54,038 bases of DNA, taken from NCBI RefSeq assembly GCF_021147775.1, contig NZ_JAGTPK010000037.1:1-54038 (forward strand). Reading direction: 5' to 3'. Each line of letters begins with the position of its first letter. Position 1 is the first letter of the stretch. Positions 32,406-40,990 of the stretch are shown piece after piece. The notes beneath the pieces are model-generated. The model had not been told where the DNA came from, did no database searches, and worked only from the letters and a program-made list of their open reading frames with translations. This DNA is from Pseudomonas californiensis (GTDB lineage Bacteria; Pseudomonadota; Gammaproteobacteria; Pseudomonadales; Pseudomonadaceae). A program made the position numbers and the translations under genes.

Positions 32406-33032
32406 ATGACCACTCTTACCAACGCCCCCGACGGCCTCGATATGCGCCGTCACTCGATTCAAGAAGACGTGTTTGCACTGGTCATCGCGACCGTACTGGT
32501 TTCCTTCGGCGTGGCGCTGTTGCGTCAGGCAGGCGTGATGACCGGCGGTACGGCAGGTATCGCCCTGTTGATTCATTACACGTTCGCGCTGCCGTTTGGT
32601 GTCGCATTCTTCGCGCTCAACCTGCCGTTTTATTATCTGTCGCTGCGGCGGATGGGCTGGCTGTTCACGCTCAAGACGTTTTGCGCCGTGGGGCTGGTGT
32701 CGTTTTTCTCTGATCGGCATGCACTGTTCATACACATTGACCAGCTTCAACCTTTCTATGCCGCTACGTTAGGCAATCTGATTCTTGGGGTCGGTTTTCT
32801 GATACTTTTCCGCCACAGGGCAAGCCTGGGTGGCGTAAACATCCTTGCGTTATACGTGCAGGAAAAGTTCGGCTTCAAGGCGGGATGGCTGCAAATGGGT
32901 GTCGACATCTGCGTGCTCATGGCTTCCTTGACGTTCATCAGCCTGCCGATACTCGTCTGCTCTGTACTCGGCGCGGTGCTGCTGAACTTCATCATTGCGC
33001 AAAACCACAGACCTGATCGTTATTCGGCCTGA
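32406..33032 (+). CDS. YitT-family membrane protein
   Basis: The product has 208 residues with five or six membrane segments; TGGTAGIALLIHY and GASLGGVNIL-like segments (RASLGGVNILALYVQEKFG) are typical of YitT/DUF161 proteins. Some are suspected amino-acid or small-molecule permeases. I chose ATG 32406, preceded by AGCAGG; ATG 32385 lacks a signal. It is 25 bases ahead of the aminotransferase gene and surely co-transcribed with it. Confidence 0.8.
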   Translation: MTTLTNAPDGLDMRRHSIQEDVFALVIATVLVSFGVALLRQAGVMTGGTAGIALLIHYTFALPFGVAFFALNLPFYYLSLRRMGWLFTLKTFCAVGLVSFFSDRHALFIHIDQLQPFYAATLGNLILGVGFLILFRHRASLGGVNILALYVQEKFGFKAGWLQMGVDICVLMASLTFISLPILVCSVLGAVLLNFIIAQNHRPDRYSA

Positions 33033-33057
33033 TTTCATTATTTAAGGAGTTGTTTGA

Positions 33058-34253
33058 ATGCTAGCCCACGTGGAGTCATACGCCGGTGATCCGATCCTTT
33101 CGCTGATGGAGACGTTCGGCAAGGATTCTCGCGCAGGCAAGGTCAATCTGAGCATCGGTTTGTATTACGACGCGCAAGGTCGTATTCCACGTCTGGCAGC
33201 CGCCGTCACGGCGCAGCAGCAACTGGCCGAAGGCGAGCAGGCGGCATCTGTCTATCTGCCAATGGAAGGCCTGGCGGCGTATCGCCACGCCATTCAGACC
33301 TTGCTGTTTGGTGCCGGGCATCCTGTCGTGCTGGCGGATCGAGTGGCGACGATTCAGACCGTGGGTGGCTCGGGTGCGCTCAAAGTTGGCGCCGACTTTT
33401 TGAAATACGCCTTCCCTGACTCTCAGGTCTGGGTCAGCGATCCAACCTGGGAAAACCACAACGCGATCTTTTCCGGCGCGGGCTTTGAGGTCCATGCCTA
33501 CCCTTATTTCAATGCCCAGACCGGCGACGTCAGGTTCGACGCCATGCTCGCTGCGCTGCAAGGTTTGCCGGCGCGCAGCATCGTGTTGTTGCACCCGTGC
33601 TGCCACAACCCGACCGGCGCCGACCTGTCGCCTGCGCAGTGGGACCAAGTGGTCGAGGTCGTCAAGTCCGGCCAATTGATCCCTTCCTGGACATCGCCTA
33701 TCAGGGTTTCGGCAAGGGCATGGACGAAGATGCCTACGCGATCAGAGCCATGACCAACGCCGGCGTTACTACGGTTATCAGTAACTCGTTTTCGAAAATC
33801 TTCTCGTTGTATGGCGAGCGCGTCGGCGGCTTGTCGATTGTGTGCGAGGACGCCGCGAGCGCTGCCAATGTGCTCGGCCAGCTCAAGGCAACCGTGCGCC
33901 GCAATTACTCCAGTCCGCCTGCTCATGGCGCCCACGTAGTTGCACAGGTGCTCACCACACCGCAGTTGCATGACCAGTGGCTGACCGAGGTCGAGCTCAT
34001 GCGCGTGCGTATCCTCGACATGCGTACCCGTCTGGCCTCGGCGCTGGCGCAGAAAGTCCCGCAGCATGACTTCAGCTTCATCCTGCGTCAGAACGGCATG
34101 TTCAGCTACACCGGCCTGACCCCGGAGCAGGTTGATGAGCTCAAGAATGTGCATGGGGTTTACCTGTTGCGCAGTGGGCGCATGTGCCTGGCGGGACTGA
34201 ACGAAGGCAACATCGACAAAGTGTGCGACGCCATCGCCAGCCTCTTCGTCTGA
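33058..34253 (+). pseudogene. Aromatic amino-acid aminotransferase, disrupted by a one-base frameshift
   Basis: The first frame (33058-33753) reads MLAHVESYAGDPILSLME and continues correctly to VVEVVKSGQLIP, then goes out of frame. The correct continuation, PFLDIAYQGFGKGMDEDAYA, is in another frame and runs to the stop at 34253. The whole span is 1196 bases, one less than 399 codons, so one base, probably a T in the run near 33681-33686 (ATCCCTTCC), is missing. The second part retains the PLP lysine in SNSFSKIFSLYGERVG and the conserved C-terminal Arg region. Family: class I aspartate/aromatic aminotransferase of the TyrB type, about 398 residues. Either a true pseudogene or a base-calling error. 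Confidence 0.85.
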
Positions 34254-34431
34254 CCTGATCTGAATGCACCTGCGAAAGGGCGGGACAGACCACGCTCTCT
34301 TGCTCGCGAAAGCTATGTTCCAGGCGCTGTCTCTTGCTTGAATGCATGGGCTCTTCGCGCGCAGGTTTGTGTTCATAGAATTTGCATATGACGACGATGC
34401 ACAGTAAATCCCCTGTCTGTCGTCTGTTTGC

Positions 34432-34460
34432 TTCATGCGGGGCCGTTCTGGGCCTATAAT
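34432..34460 (+). promoter_or_regulatory. Promoter of the histidine genes hisB-hisH
   Basis: A perfect -10 box, TATAAT at 34455-34460, is preceded after 17 bases by TTCATG (34432-34437), a weak -35. The start codon of hisB lies 39 bases downstream. I see no leader peptide with a histidine run. Confidence 0.6.
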
Positions 34461-34498
34461 GATCGCCTTTTTCGCCCAATGATTTTGCGGAGCTGGTG

Positions 34499-35092
34499 AT
34501 GGCCGAACGTAAGGCTTACGTCGAGCGCAATACTCTGGAAACCCAGATCAAAGCCTCGATCAACCTGGATGGCACCGGAAAGGCCCGATTCGATATCGGC
34601 GTGCCTTTCCTTGAGCACATGCTCGACCAGATCGCCCGGCACGGGCTGATCGACCTGGACATCGAATGCAAAGGTGACCTTGAAATCGACGACCACCATA
34701 CCGTGGAAGACGTCGGCATCACCGTAGGCCAGGCATTTGCCCAGGCCATCGGCGACAAGAAAGGCATCCGTCGTTACGGCCATGCCTACGTGCCGCTCGA
34801 TGAAGCGCTGTCGCGTGTGGTCATCGACTTCTCGGGCCGTCCTGGCCTGCAGATGCATGTGCCGTATACCCGCGCCACCGTTGGCGGTTTCGACGTGGAC
34901 CTGTTCCAGGAGTTCTTTCAGGGCTTCGTCAACCACGCGAACGTGACGCTGCACATCGACAACCTGCGTGGCCATAACACTCACCACCAGATCGAGACCG
35001 TCTTCAAGGCGTTCGGTCGTGCCCTGCGCATGGCTGTCGAGCTGGATGAGCGCATGGCCGGGCAAATGCCTTCCACCAAGGGTGTTCTCTGA
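34499..35092 (+). CDS. hisB: Imidazoleglycerol-phosphate dehydratase HisB
   Basis: The product has 197 residues, the usual size of the single-function enzyme. DGTGKARFDIGVPFLEHMLDQ, H-G-L-I-D-L-D-I and the metal-binding DDHHTVEDVG and RGHNTHHQIE motifs are all present. It dehydrates imidazoleglycerol phosphate in histidine synthesis. GGAG precedes the ATG. There is no fused phosphatase domain, unlike in E. coli. The stop overlaps the hisH start. Confidence 0.97.
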   Translation: MAERKAYVERNTLETQIKASINLDGTGKARFDIGVPFLEHMLDQIARHGLIDLDIECKGDLEIDDHHTVEDVGITVGQAFAQAIGDKKGIRRYGHAYVPLDEALSRVVIDFSGRPGLQMHVPYTRATVGGFDVDLFQEFFQGFVNHANVTLHIDNLRGHNTHHQIETVFKAFGRALRMAVELDERMAGQMPSTKGVL

Positions 35093-35730
35093 TGCAGACG
35101 GTTGCGGTCATCGATTACGGCATGGGCAACCTGCACTCGGTCGCCAAGGCCCTGGAGCACGTTGGCGCAGGTCGTGTGCTGATCACCAGCGATGCCAAAG
35201 TGATTCGTGAAGCCGACCGCGTCGTTTTTCCGGGTGTGGGCGCGATTCGCGACTGCATGGCCGAGATTCGCCGTCTGGGCTTTGACTCGCTGGTTCAGGA
35301 AGTCAGCAAGGACCGTCCGTTTCTCGGCATCTGCGTCGGCATGCAGGCGTTGCTCGACAGCAGCGAAGAGAGCGGTGGCGTGGACTGCATCGGCATGTTC
35401 CCCGGCCAGGTGAAGTTCTTCGGCAAGGATCTGCACGAAGACGGCGAGCACCTCAAGGTGCCGCACATGGGTTGGAACCATGTCGCTCAGGCAGTGGACC
35501 ACCCGTTGTGGCACGACATCCCGGACATGGCGCGTTTCTATTTCGTGCACAGCTTCTACATCGACGCTGCCAACCAGCGTCAGGTGGTAGGGAGCGGCCG
35601 TTACGGTATCGATTTTGCCGCAGCCCTTGCCGAAGGCTCACGCTTTGCCGTGCAGTTTCACCCGGAGAAGAGCCATACCCATGGCCTGCAATTGCTGCAG
35701 AACTTCGCCGCGTGGGATGGCCGCTGGTAA
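35092..35730 (+). CDS. hisH: Imidazole glycerol phosphate synthase glutaminase subunit HisH
   Basis: The product has 212 residues. The class I amidotransferase triad is visible: the nucleophilic Cys in LGICVGMQALLD, and His and Glu in VQFHPEKSHTHG. It supplies ammonia to HisF. It begins one base before the end of hisB (TGATG), so it is translationally coupled. Confidence 0.97.
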   Translation: MQTVAVIDYGMGNLHSVAKALEHVGAGRVLITSDAKVIREADRVVFPGVGAIRDCMAEIRRLGFDSLVQEVSKDRPFLGICVGMQALLDSSEESGGVDCIGMFPGQVKFFGKDLHEDGEHLKVPHMGWNHVAQAVDHPLWHDIPDMARFYFVHSFYIDAANQRQVVGSGRYGIDFAAALAEGSRFAVQFHPEKSHTHGLQLLQNFAAWDGRW

Positions 35731-35735
35731 TCATC

Positions 35736-35996
35736 ATGGCCAACGCGAAGAACAAACCCCCGATCCTGACGCTCAGCCCCGAGCAGGAGCAGCAGGCCAT
35801 CGACAAGCTCAAACGGCTGTTTTCGCAGCGCTTCGAGATGGAGCTGGGTTCGTTCGAAGTCGCCGAAGTCCTTGAGCTGTTTACCCGGGAAATTGCCCCG
35901 CACTATTACAATCGGGCGATTTTCGATGTTCAGCAGCACCTCAAAGAGCGTTTCGAGAGCATCGAAAGCGATTTGTGGGCGCTCGAAAAAAACTAA
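35736..35996 (+). CDS. DUF2164-family protein
   Basis: The product has 86 residues, five bases downstream of hisH. LSPEQEQQAIDKLKRLFSQR and ELFTREIAPHYYNRAIFDVQ match DUF2164. The gene is regularly found in this histidine cluster in pseudomonads, but no role in histidine synthesis is known. It is helical, soluble and without motifs of catalysis. Confidence 0.85.
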   Translation: MANAKNKPPILTLSPEQEQQAIDKLKRLFSQRFEMELGSFEVAEVLELFTREIAPHYYNRAIFDVQQHLKERFESIESDLWALEKN

Positions 35997-36094
35997 ATAC
36001 AAGCAGCTTCAGGCCCGATGCCTGAAGCCGCAGGAATTGGTAGATACGCACATCTGCAACATGCAGCGTGCGGCTCTTTGACGAAGGAAAAAGC

Positions 36095-36832
36095 ATGCTG
36101 ATTATCCCCGCTATCGACCTTAAGGACGGCGCCTGCGTACGTCTGCGCCAAGGCCGCATGGAAGACTCCACCGTCTTTTCCGATGACCCGGTGGCAATGG
36201 CTGCCAAGTGGGTTGAGGGCGGTTGCCGCCGTCTGCACCTGGTCGACCTGAACGGTGCGTTCGAAGGTCAGCCGGTCAACGGTGACGTGGTCACGGCCAT
36301 TGCCAAACGCTACCCGAACCTGCCGATCCAGATCGGTGGTGGCATCCGCTCGCTGGAAACCATCGAGCATTACATCAAGGCCGGCGTGAGCTACGTCATC
36401 ATCGGTACCAAGGCAGTCAAAGAGCCCGAGTTTGTCGCAGAGGCGTGCCGCGCTTTCCCGGGCAAGGTGATTGTCGGTCTGGACGCCAAGGATGGTTTCG
36501 TGGCCACCGACGGCTGGGCTGAAGTCAGCACCGTTCAGGTCATCGACCTGGCCAAGCGCTTCGAAGCCGATGGCGTGTCGGCCATCGTGTACACCGACAT
36601 CGCCAAAGACGGCATGATGCAGGGCTGCAACATTCCGTTCACGGCTGCGCTGGCAGCGGCCACGCGGATTCCGGTCATCGCGTCGGGTGGCATTCACAAC
36701 CTGGGCGACATCAAGGCCTTGCTGGATGCCAAGGCACCGGGGATCATCGGCGCAATCACCGGCCGTGCGATCTATGAGGGTACGCTGGACGTGGCCGAAG
36801 CACAGGCGCTGTGCGATCTGGAACAGCGCTGA
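36095..36832 (+). CDS. hisA: ProFAR isomerase HisA
   Basis: The product has 245 residues from MLIIPAIDLKDGACVRL; GAAGGA lies upstream. The half-barrel repeats each end in a phosphate-binding segment, IGGGIRSLE and IASGGIHNLGD, and the catalytic Asp is in PAIDLKDG. It opens the ring of ProFAR to give the substrate of HisF-HisH. An upstream in-frame ATG at 36068 is less likely. Confidence 0.97.
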   Translation: MLIIPAIDLKDGACVRLRQGRMEDSTVFSDDPVAMAAKWVEGGCRRLHLVDLNGAFEGQPVNGDVVTAIAKRYPNLPIQIGGGIRSLETIEHYIKAGVSYVIIGTKAVKEPEFVAEACRAFPGKVIVGLDAKDGFVATDGWAEVSTVQVIDLAKRFEADGVSAIVYTDIAKDGMMQGCNIPFTAALAAATRIPVIASGGIHNLGDIKALLDAKAPGIIGAITGRAIYEGTLDVAEAQALCDLEQR

Positions 36833-36880
36833 GCGTCCGTTGACGGAGCACGCGGTTCCCATTAACCGGAGATTGATTCA

Positions 36881-37651
36881 GTGGCCCTAGCCAAACGCAT
36901 CATCCCTTGCCTGGACGTCGACAACGGTCGTGTGGTCAAGGGCGTCAAATTCGAGAACATCCGGGATGCTGGCGATCCGGTCGAGATCGCTCGTCGGTAC
37001 GATGAGCAGGGCGCCGACGAGATCACCTTTCTGGACATAACCGCCAGTGTCGATGGCCGGGATACCACGCTGCATACCGTAGAACGTATGGCCAGCCAGG
37101 TGTTCATTCCGCTGACCGTGGGCGGGGGCGTGCGTACCGTTCAGGACATTCGTAACCTGCTCAACGCCGGTGCAGACAAGGTTTCGATCAACACGGCTGC
37201 GGTGTTTACACCCGAGTTCGTGGGCGAAGCCGCTGCGCGTTTCGGCTCGCAGTGCATCGTGGTGGCTATCGATGCCAAGAAGGTGTCCGGCCCGGGCGAA
37301 ACCCCGCGCTGGGAGATCTTCACCCACGGTGGCCGCAAGCCGACTGGCCTGGACGCAGTGGAGTGGGCCATGAAGATGGAAGGCCTGGGTGCTGGCGAGA
37401 TTCTGCTGACCAGCATGGATCAGGACGGCATGAAGAACGGCTTCGACCTGGGCGTTACCCGCGCCATCAGCGACGCACTGGGCATCCCTGTGATCGCCTC
37501 GGGCGGTGTCGGTAACCTTGAGCACTTGGCTGCCGGTGTGATCGAAGGCCACGCCAGCGCGGTGCTGGCGGCGAGTATTTTCCACTTCGGTGAATACACG
37601 GTGCCTGAAGCAAAAGCCTACATGGCCAGCCGCGGTATCGTCGTGCGCTGA
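36881..37651 (+). CDS. hisF: Imidazole glycerol phosphate synthase cyclase subunit HisF
   Basis: The product has 256 residues. It starts with GTG (ALAKRIIPCLDVDNGRVVKG), with CGGAG upstream. The catalytic Asp residues are in CLDVDNG and LLTSMDQDGMKNG, and the phosphate loops are in TVGGGVRTVQD and IASGGVGNLEH. It forms the cyclase half of the complex with HisH. A strong terminator follows. Confidence 0.97.
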   Translation: MALAKRIIPCLDVDNGRVVKGVKFENIRDAGDPVEIARRYDEQGADEITFLDITASVDGRDTTLHTVERMASQVFIPLTVGGGVRTVQDIRNLLNAGADKVSINTAAVFTPEFVGEAAARFGSQCIVVAIDAKKVSGPGETPRWEIFTHGGRKPTGLDAVEWAMKMEGLGAGEILLTSMDQDGMKNGFDLGVTRAISDALGIPVIASGGVGNLEHLAAGVIEGHASAVLAASIFHFGEYTVPEAKAYMASRGIVVR

Positions 37652-37668
37652 GTCTGCAGCTGATTAAA

Positions 37669-37709
37669 ACGAGCGCCCCGGCAGCCTGCCGGGGCGCTCG
37701 TTTTCGTTT
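37669..37709 (+). terminator. Bidirectional terminator between hisF and the protease gene
   Basis: ACGAGCGCCCCGGCA and TGCCGGGGCGCTCGT form a 15-bp perfect stem around GCC, followed by TTTTCGTTT on the plus strand. The AAAA before it provides a T tract on the minus strand. It lies between the ends of convergent genes and ends both. Confidence 0.9.
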
Positions 37710-39223
37710 CAGCTGGCTTTATCTGCTTCGATCAGCAGATCGGTCCGAGGCGCCGACGCCTGACCTGATTCGTCTCGTGCAAGGGTGCACAGCTTGATCG
37801 ACAGCAGGCGCTGGCTGATGGTGAAATTGTAGTAAACCGTTTTGTAGCCGTTCGGGGCCGCGCAGTCGGTCGAATCCGGTGCGCCGAATTTATAGGCATG
37901 GTTACTGTGCGTCGGTACGCTTTGGCTGAAGGCGACATGGTGCTTGCCGTTATCCAGGCGCTGAACCGTCACATTTGGCGCTGGTGTTTCACCTCCCTCG
38001 ATCAGTTCTACGCTATGGATAAAAGCGTTTTCTCTTACGCCCGGCGCATCGCCCTCGTTGCCGTTGTGGCCGACGATACACAACGAGTACACGCCTGGCT
38101 CGGTGCCAATCACCGAGTTGATGTGCGCAGTGCGTGAGTCTCGCGAGCTGCGATAGCCGTCCGCCTTGCGGCATTCATCAGGGTTGCGGGTGGTCTTGAA
38201 CTTGAGCTGCGACGTGTTGATGGTGAACTGCATGTCCCAGCGCGGTGCAATTACAGCGCCTTGCTCGTCGCGTTCAAGCCGGATCAGCTTCTTGCGGTAA
38301 TACGGGTTGGGCAGCGTCACCTGGGCAGTGGACTGCAAGGTGCAGGCAGCTCGTGAAGGCGTGAAGACTCCCTCGGCAAAACAGGTTTGCAGCGCGTCTA
38401 CCGGGCTCGCGTAGTTGGTATCGGGGCGCCAGAGCGCTTCGCCGTTATTGATCTCGCAGGGCGAGTCGGCAAAACAGCGGCTTTGCTGCGTCGCGCCCCG
38501 CGTGGTGGTGCCCATGATGCCGATTACGGTGTTGTCACGACGATCGATAAGCGGGCTGCCAGAACTGCCTGGCAGCACGTCTTCGCATCGGTTGCTGAGG
38601 TTGGCATTCCAGGCGTAGGGGTGTTCGATGATGTTTGCGATCGAGTCCAGCGTGCACGCGGACAGACGCAATGTATTGCCGTTGGAGGCCAGCGGCGCGC
38701 TGACTGAAAGCACGTCACCGCCTGTTTGGGGGCTACCCTCGGCAAGCTTCATGGGCGTGATACCGTCTTCGCGCAAGCGCGACAGGGGTGCGTCCAGCTC
38801 CAGCAGGGCGAGATCGATGCCGCGCAGGCTGCTCCAGTTGATTCTTTTCAGGCGGTACACCTTGCGCTGAACTGGTGTGTCCTTGAAGTAGTTGAACTCG
38901 ACATGCCCTTCAATTTCCATGTCCGCGCCCATTTGGCTTGGCCGGGTGTAGGCGCAATGGCCGCTGGTCAGCACGTAGGCCGGGCTTTCGGCGGCAGAAG
39001 ATGTCGTATGGCTGTCGATAAGTACTGCGGTGCACATTCGGTTGCCGAGGCTTTCGAGGCGTCCGATACCGCTCCAGTGATTGAAATGCCCGTCTTTGTT
39101 TTCCAGCAATACAGAAGGCGTGAAGGGGAGCATGCCGTTGCCATAATCGTCGACTTGCGCCGATGCCGCTGTTGCCACGCATGCTGAGGCCAGGGCGAGA
39201 AAAAACGTGTTTGTGATGCTCAT
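37709..39223 (-). CDS. Secreted trypsin-like serine protease
   Basis: The product has 504 residues with a signal peptide (MSITNTFFLALASACVATAASA). The chymotrypsin triad is visible: His in VLTSGHCAYT, Asp in GIDLALLELD and Ser in PGSSGSPLID. The C-terminal 200 residues, with paired cysteines, form an extra beta-rich domain of unknown function. AAGGAA precedes the ATG. Secretion to the periplasm or outside is predicted, and a virulence role in a plant pathogen is possible but not shown. Confidence 0.85.
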   Translation of the reverse strand: MSITNTFFLALASACVATAASAQVDDYGNGMLPFTPSVLLENKDGHFNHWSGIGRLESLGNRMCTAVLIDSHTTSSAAESPAYVLTSGHCAYTRPSQMGADMEIEGHVEFNYFKDTPVQRKVYRLKRINWSSLRGIDLALLELDAPLSRLREDGITPMKLAEGSPQTGGDVLSVSAPLASNGNTLRLSACTLDSIANIIEHPYAWNANLSNRCEDVLPGSSGSPLIDRRDNTVIGIMGTTTRGATQQSRCFADSPCEINNGEALWRPDTNYASPVDALQTCFAEGVFTPSRAACTLQSTAQVTLPNPYYRKKLIRLERDEQGAVIAPRWDMQFTINTSQLKFKTTRNPDECRKADGYRSSRDSRTAHINSVIGTEPGVYSLCIVGHNGNEGDAPGVRENAFIHSVELIEGGETPAPNVTVQRLDNGKHHVAFSQSVPTHSNHAYKFGAPDSTDCAAPNGYKTVYYNFTISQRLLSIKLCTLARDESGQASAPRTDLLIEADKAS

Positions 39224-39436
39224 TATCGTTCCTTGATAGGGCAGGGTTAGTGCGCCATCAAATACCTGTTCCGCCTGCGGTGTGATTTACATAGTTATAC
39301 GGATCAGCGCTTTAGCCACAAGGCGGCGGCTTTGTCGGTAAGGGTTGTCTTAAAGCGACATCGCAGAACAGCGAGCTAGACACTGCTGCAGGTTCGCGGC
39401 ACTCTGCATGCGTCGTCAAGGATCGAGTGCCGGAAC

Positions 39437-40192
39437 ATGTTCAAACGTTTTTCTCTAGCACTTGTCGGGACGGGCGTTCTATTGAGCGAAGTTGCCCACG
39501 GCGGTGACGCTCCCGCCTATTCAATGGTGTTGCTGACCGAAAATTATCCGCCATACAACATGGCGGTAGATGGCAAGAACTTCGCTCAGGAAAACAATAT
39601 CGACGGTATCTCTGTCGATGTAGTGCGCGAAATGTTCAAGCGTGCGGGTATTGGCTACAGCATGACCCTGCGTTTCCCCTGGGAGCGCGTCTACAAGCTT
39701 GCGTCGGAAAAACACGGCTATGGCGTGTTCTCCACGGTGCGCACCGCTGAGCGCGAGCCACTGTTCAAGTGGGTAGGCCCTATCGGTCCGGTCGAGTGGG
39801 TGTTGCTGGCCCCGGCCAACAGTCAGATTGCCTTGACCAGTCTTGAACAGGCCAAGGTTTATCAGGTGGGCGCCTACAAGGGCGATGCGCTGGCAGAGCA
39901 CCTGACCTTGAAGGGCTTTGAGCCTGTGGTCACGCTGCGCGATCAGGACAACGCCAGAAAGCTGGTCACCGGTCAGATCGATCTGTGGGCGACTGCTGAT
40001 CCGGTCGGGCGTTACCTGGCCAAGCAGGAAGGCATTACCGGGCTTAAAACTGTATTGCGCTTCAATACCGCCCAGTTGTACCTGGCACTGAACAAGGACA
40101 CGCCGCAAAGTGTTGTCGATCGCTTGCAGTCAGCACTGGACACCATGCGCAGCGAGGGCTTGCTGGAGAAAATTCGCGACCGGTATCTGTAA
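39437..40192 (+). CDS. Family-3 extracellular solute-binding protein (stand-alone)
   Basis: The product has 251 residues with a signal peptide ending near SEVAHG. The binding-protein pattern is evident in LLTENYPPYNMAVDG and FPWERVYKLASEKHGYGVFS. No permease or ATPase genes adjoin it, so it may be an orphan receptor or serve a distant transporter. This subgroup resembles the YckB-like proteins found singly in pseudomonads. Its end is three bases from the end of the convergent yibQ-like gene. Confidence 0.8.
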   Translation: MFKRFSLALVGTGVLLSEVAHGGDAPAYSMVLLTENYPPYNMAVDGKNFAQENNIDGISVDVVREMFKRAGIGYSMTLRFPWERVYKLASEKHGYGVFSTVRTAEREPLFKWVGPIGPVEWVLLAPANSQIALTSLEQAKVYQVGAYKGDALAEHLTLKGFEPVVTLRDQDNARKLVTGQIDLWATADPVGRYLAKQEGITGLKTVLRFNTAQLYLALNKDTPQSVVDRLQSALDTMRSEGLLEKIRDRYL

Positions 40193-40195
40193 GGC

Positions 40196-40987
40196 TTACC
40201 GGTAAGTGCCGTCTTTCCCGTGTCCCGCCATTGCCTGATTGCCGCGCAGGCTGATCATGTGCCGCAATTCAATCCACTCGATGCCCTGTGCTTTCAGTTT
40301 CGGCAGTTCGCGTTCCAGTACGTCGAGCGTAACGGGGTAGGGGTGGCCGATGACCACGGCCGAGCCTTGCTTGTGCGCCAGCTTGATGGCGGTCTGTAAC
40401 TGGCGGGTGATGGCTTCAGCGGTGCGCTCGTCATCCAGAAATACATCCCTGGAAACGCTGGCCAGGCCGATGCGCTGGGCCTGAGCGGCGGCGACGGTTT
40501 TGGCGCTGGTGCGGCTGTCGACGAAAAACAGATGTCGACGCTGCAGCTCTGCCATCAGCCAGCCCATGGCGACGGGCTCAGCCGTCATGCGGCTGCCCAT
40601 GTGGTTGTTGATGCCAGCTGCGTACGGCACTTTCAACAGTGCTGCATTCAGACGGCTTTCAAGTTCCGGCAAAGGCAGTTCCGGGTGCCAGGCGTAGGGG
40701 CCTGTTGCCGGGTCCATTGGCATATGCAGCATCACGGTTTTACGCGCGCGGTGTGCCTCACGGGCAAATTCGGTCGCATTTGGCGTGTCAGGCATGATCG
40801 CCAGTGTCACCGGGCCGGGAAGCGCCAGCGTGCGGCTGTCCCGCGCCGGGTTCTGACCCAGGTCATCAATGATCAGGCTGAGGTAGGCGACAGCAGGTTT
40901 GCCGTTACCGCCATCACTGCTCGCTGGCGCTGCCTGAGCAACGCCAGCGATCGTGAAGGCCAGCAATAACGGGGCAAGAAAACGCAT
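40196..40987 (-). CDS. Divergent polysaccharide deacetylase, YibQ family
   Basis: The product has 263 residues with a signal peptide (FLAPLLLAFTIAGVAQA). LSLIIDDLGQNPARD, VMLHMPMDP, GINNHMGSRMT and VVIGHPYPVTLDVL are characteristic of the YibQ/DUF610 family, which has the NodB-like fold. Last gene of envC-ctpA-yibQ, three bases after ctpA. The combination with envC suggests a cell-wall-related task in the periplasm; the substrate is unknown. Confidence 0.85.
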   Translation of the reverse strand: MRFLAPLLLAFTIAGVAQAAPASSDGGNGKPAVAYLSLIIDDLGQNPARDSRTLALPGPVTLAIMPDTPNATEFAREAHRARKTVMLHMPMDPATGPYAWHPELPLPELESRLNAALLKVPYAAGINNHMGSRMTAEPVAMGWLMAELQRRHLFFVDSRTSAKTVAAAQAQRIGLASVSRDVFLDDERTAEAITRQLQTAIKLAHKQGSAVVIGHPYPVTLDVLERELPKLKAQGIEWIELRHMISLRGNQAMAGHGKDGTYR

Positions 40988-40990
40988 CCG

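Noticed and set aside
33597..34253. Second part of the aminotransferase as a separate gene
   Set aside because: It has no start of its own and continues the first part exactly after a one-base shift, so it is one broken gene.
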